Source: Berkiella sp050247135 (GTDB lineage Bacteria > Pseudomonadota > Gammaproteobacteria > Berkiellales > Berkiellaceae). From it: a stretch of DNA of 7,296 nt. The stretch spans positions 1 through 7,296 of the forward strand of contig JBFWUT010000072.1 in assembly GCA_050247135.1 (NCBI GenBank), read 5' to 3'. The position numbers and the translations under genes were made by a program. Position 1 is the first letter of the stretch. Each line of letters opens with the position of its first letter. The notes under the pieces were generated by a model, which worked only from the letters and a program-made list of their open reading frames with translations, searched no databases and was not told where the DNA came from. Positions 4,859 to 7,296 of the stretch are shown piece by piece.

Positions 4859-7296
4859 ATGTCCATGATTACCGTATTATCTCCGCCGCTCCCTAAAAAA
4901 GCCCCAGATAAGATAGTCTGGGGGGAGCTTTATGGCGCGAGTATCGCTATGGCAATCGCCCAAGCTGCACACAACGCGAAAGGGCCTTTAATCGTTATCA
5001 CGCCAGACACGCAAAGCGCTAACCGGCTTGAACGAGAATTAAAGATTTTTTTACCAAAAGAACTAGATGTTTGGCATTTCCCCGATTGGGAAACACTGCC
5101 TTATGATAACTTTTCACCTCATGAAGATATCATTTCTGATAGGTTATTGGTTTTAAGCCGCCTGCCTACTATGAAAAAGGGACTGCTAGTTGTCCCTATT
5201 ACCACTTTACTCTATCGGATTACCCCAAAATCCTACATCGGGGCACAAAATTTCAACCTAAAGATAGGTGATATCTTTGACTTTGAGACGGTTCGAAAAC
5301 AATTAATCGAATCCGGTTATCAGTCGGTCTCTCAAGTCATGTCTCATGGGGAGTTTGCCACCCGGGGCAATATTATTGATATTTTTCCGATGGGCTCTGA
5401 TCTCCCAGTAAGAATTGACTTATTCGATAACGAAATTGAAACGTTGCGTCTTTTTGATCCAGAAACCCAACGTTCAGATGAAAAAATTGATTCTCTTAAT
5501 TGCTTACCTGCAAGAGAGTTTCCTCTTACCCCTGAAGCTATTGCCCTCTTTCGTCAGCAATGGCGTGCTAAATTTTCAGGTGATCCTGCCGCTTGCACAA
5601 TTTATCAAGACATTACCCAAGGTAGGGCTTCTTCCGGTATTGAATACTATTTACCTCTTTTCTTTGAAAGCACAAGCACGTTATTTGATTATATTCCAGA
5701 AGAAGCCACGATGGTCCGTCTTGATCATTTAGAGCCGGCGAGTCAACAGTTTTGGCGTGATATTGAAAATCGATATGATCAATACCAACATGATATTCAA
5801 CGCCCCATCTTGGCACCCAATGAATTATTTATTCAAACTAATGAATTATTTGCTAAATTAAAAAACTTTGCGCAAATTAACATTAGCCATGAAACACTGA
5901 AAGAAAAAGGCCCTGGATTTTTTAATTTTGGCACGCAACCCGCCACAGCGATGCCAATTGATCCTAGGCTCGATAAACCGCTGGCTGCTTTGCAAACATT
6001 CTTAGCAACAACCGATGCCCGTGTTCTCATCTGCGCAGAATCCCCCGGCAGAAGAGAAATCATTCTCGATTTGTTAAAGCGTAACGATATTCATCCCAAG
6101 CTCAATAAAGACTGGCATGAGTTCATGTCAACGAACGATCCACTTGGCTTGGTTGTCGCTCCCATCGAGGAAGGGATGGTTATGCAATCCCCCAAGATGA
6201 CTTGGATTGCGGAAAGCCAACTTTACGGCCAGCAAGTCATGCAACGGCGGCGGCGTAAAAAAGAAACCACAGCTGATGTTTCTGAGCATATTCGGGATCT
6301 CAGCGAGCTCACCTTAGGAGCCCCGGTTGTTCATATTGACCATGGCGTAGGTCGTTATCGTGGCCTTGTTCACTTAAGCGTAGACGGTATTCTGGCTGAA
6401 TATGTGATCCTCGAATATGCCGACAATGACAAGCTCTATGTGCCTGTAGCCTCATTGCAGTTAATTAGCCAATATAGTGGCGCCCAAGTGTCCAACGCCC
6501 CGCTACACAAATTAGGGACAGAACAGTGGGATAAAGCTAAAAAGAAAGCTCAACAAAAAGCTTATGATGTCGCTGCTGAACTCTTAGATATCTATGCTAA
6601 ACGTGGCGCTAAAAAAGGCCATAGCTTTGCAACCAGCGATGATCAATATTTTCAATTTGCTAGCTCTTTTCCTTTCGAAGAAACCGAAGATCAAGCAAAA
6701 GCTATCGCCGCCGTGTTAGAAGATATGAAAAGTGAAAAATCGATGGATCGCTTGGTGTGCGGTGATGTCGGCTTCGGTAAAACGGAAGTTGCGTTACGTG
6801 CGGCCTTTATTGCCGTGCAAGATGGTAAGCAAGTCGTACTATTAGTTCCTACCACTCTGCTAGCTCAACAACATTATGAAACTTTTACTGATCGCTTTGC
6901 GGATTGGCCAGTGCGGATTGAAGTCTTATCTCGATTTCGTTCAAAAAAAGAACAAGACAGAGTCCTTGCTGAACTGGGTGTAGGTAGTGTCGACATTATC
7001 ATCGGCACCCATAAACTCATTCAGGAAAATGTCAAATTTAAAAACCTGGGGCTAGTGATTATCGATGAAGAGCATCGATTCGGTGTCAGACAGAAAGAAC
7101 GCCTCAAAGCGCTTAGACAAGAAGTGGATATTTTAACGCTAACAGCAACCCCCATTCCACGAACGCTCAACATGGCTTTGTCTTCTTTACGTGATTTATC
7201 CATTATTGCTACCCCTCCTGCCAAACGTTTAAGTATTAAAACGTTTGTACGCGAGTATCATAAGCCATTAGTGATTGAAGCGATTATGCGTGAACT
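4859..7296 (+). CDS. mfd: Mfd, transcription-repair coupling factor (3' end beyond window)
   Basis: Mfd binds RNA polymerase stalled at DNA lesions, pushes it off with its translocase and recruits UvrA. The window holds 812 codons of a protein normally about 1150 long. The UvrB-like module at the N-terminus shows FPDWETLPYD (74-83) and SHGEFATRGNIIDIFP (from residue 162). The RNA polymerase-interacting CarD-like domain starts at about 487 (GAPVVHIDHGVGRY). The translocase begins at about 570, with Walker A GDVGFGKTE (Lys641), Walker B DEEH (736-739) and motif III TATPIPRT (762-769). The second helicase lobe, the TRG motif and the C-terminal autoinhibitory domain are beyond the edge. No frameshift is present. 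ATG 4859 is preferred over ATG 4865 because a weak AGG lies 11 nt before it; both are possible. The 6-bp gap to the DAHP synthase gene implies cotranscription. Confidence 0.97.
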   Translation, partial: MSMITVLSPPLPKKAPDKIVWGELYGASIAMAIAQAAHNAKGPLIVITPDTQSANRLERELKIFLPKELDVWHFPDWETLPYDNFSPHEDIISDRLLVLSRLPTMKKGLLVVPITTLLYRITPKSYIGAQNFNLKIGDIFDFETVRKQLIESGYQSVSQVMSHGEFATRGNIIDIFPMGSDLPVRIDLFDNEIETLRLFDPETQRSDEKIDSLNCLPAREFPLTPEAIALFRQQWRAKFSGDPAACTIYQDITQGRASSGIEYYLPLFFESTSTLFDYIPEEATMVRLDHLEPASQQFWRDIENRYDQYQHDIQRPILAPNELFIQTNELFAKLKNFAQINISHETLKEKGPGFFNFGTQPATAMPIDPRLDKPLAALQTFLATTDARVLICAESPGRREIILDLLKRNDIHPKLNKDWHEFMSTNDPLGLVVAPIEEGMVMQSPKMTWIAESQLYGQQVMQRRRRKKETTADVSEHIRDLSELTLGAPVVHIDHGVGRYRGLVHLSVDGILAEYVILEYADNDKLYVPVASLQLISQYSGAQVSNAPLHKLGTEQWDKAKKKAQQKAYDVAAELLDIYAKRGAKKGHSFATSDDQYFQFASSFPFEETEDQAKAIAAVLEDMKSEKSMDRLVCGDVGFGKTEVALRAAFIAVQDGKQVVLLVPTTLLAQQHYETFTDRFADWPVRIEVLSRFRSKKEQDRVLAELGVGSVDIIIGTHKLIQENVKFKNLGLVIIDEEHRFGVRQKERLKALRQEVDILTLTATPIPRTLNMALSSLRDLSIIATPPAKRLSIKTFVREYHKPLVIEAIMRE

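Noticed and set aside
5415..5732. Plus-strand 105-residue frame within mfd
   Set aside because: It overlaps a well-conserved part of mfd in another frame and has no family resemblance.

Overview
The window is A+T-leaning bacterial DNA whose housekeeping genes (lipoprotein-releasing LolC/F and LolD, a type I-beta DAHP synthase, Mfd) read as gammaproteobacterial. An intracellular or Legionellales-like lineage would fit the base composition, the single-permease Lol operon and the eukaryote-flavoured Ser/Arg-rich orphan protein. That placement is an inference from family resemblance and was not tested by a search.

Layout, left to right. Positions 1-575 (minus) hold the 5' part of a Y1/IS200-like, REP-associated-type transposase cut by the window edge. 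Positions 576-727 form a divergent intergenic region with a solo copy of a short repeat core (TTTTGGATGTCCT). Positions 728-1378 (plus) encode an unrecognised 216-residue protein: an N-terminal half that looks folded, then a Ser/Arg-rich tail with four [ST]-I-x-R-S-x-S motifs, ending in two in-frame 21-bp repeats that carry the same core inverted. Positions 1379-1528 lie between convergent genes and hold a small hairpin and a tandem array of 19-bp units with the same core. Positions 1529-3461 (minus) are a two-gene operon, lolC/F then lolD, overlapping by 11 bp, with no second permease downstream. Positions 3462-3742 are a divergent control region with a promoter-like TTGACA, a 12-bp perfect palindrome and two possible RNA stem-loops. 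Positions 3743-4852 encode a divergent DAHP synthase. It is followed 6 bp later by mfd (4859 onward), which runs off the right edge after 812 codons.

The right two thirds is ordinary core genome. LolD and the permease would extract lipoproteins from the inner membrane. The DAHP synthase would start aromatic biosynthesis and Mfd would couple transcription to DNA repair; these two appear to share a transcript but no pathway. The left 1.5 kb is accessory in character: a transposase relative, an orphan gene with AGA-rich arginine codons, and a repeat family that is intergenic in places and has entered a reading frame in another. The most interesting material is this repeat family with the orphan protein. 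Next come the DAHP synthase with altered active-site motifs and the palindrome inside its putative promoter.
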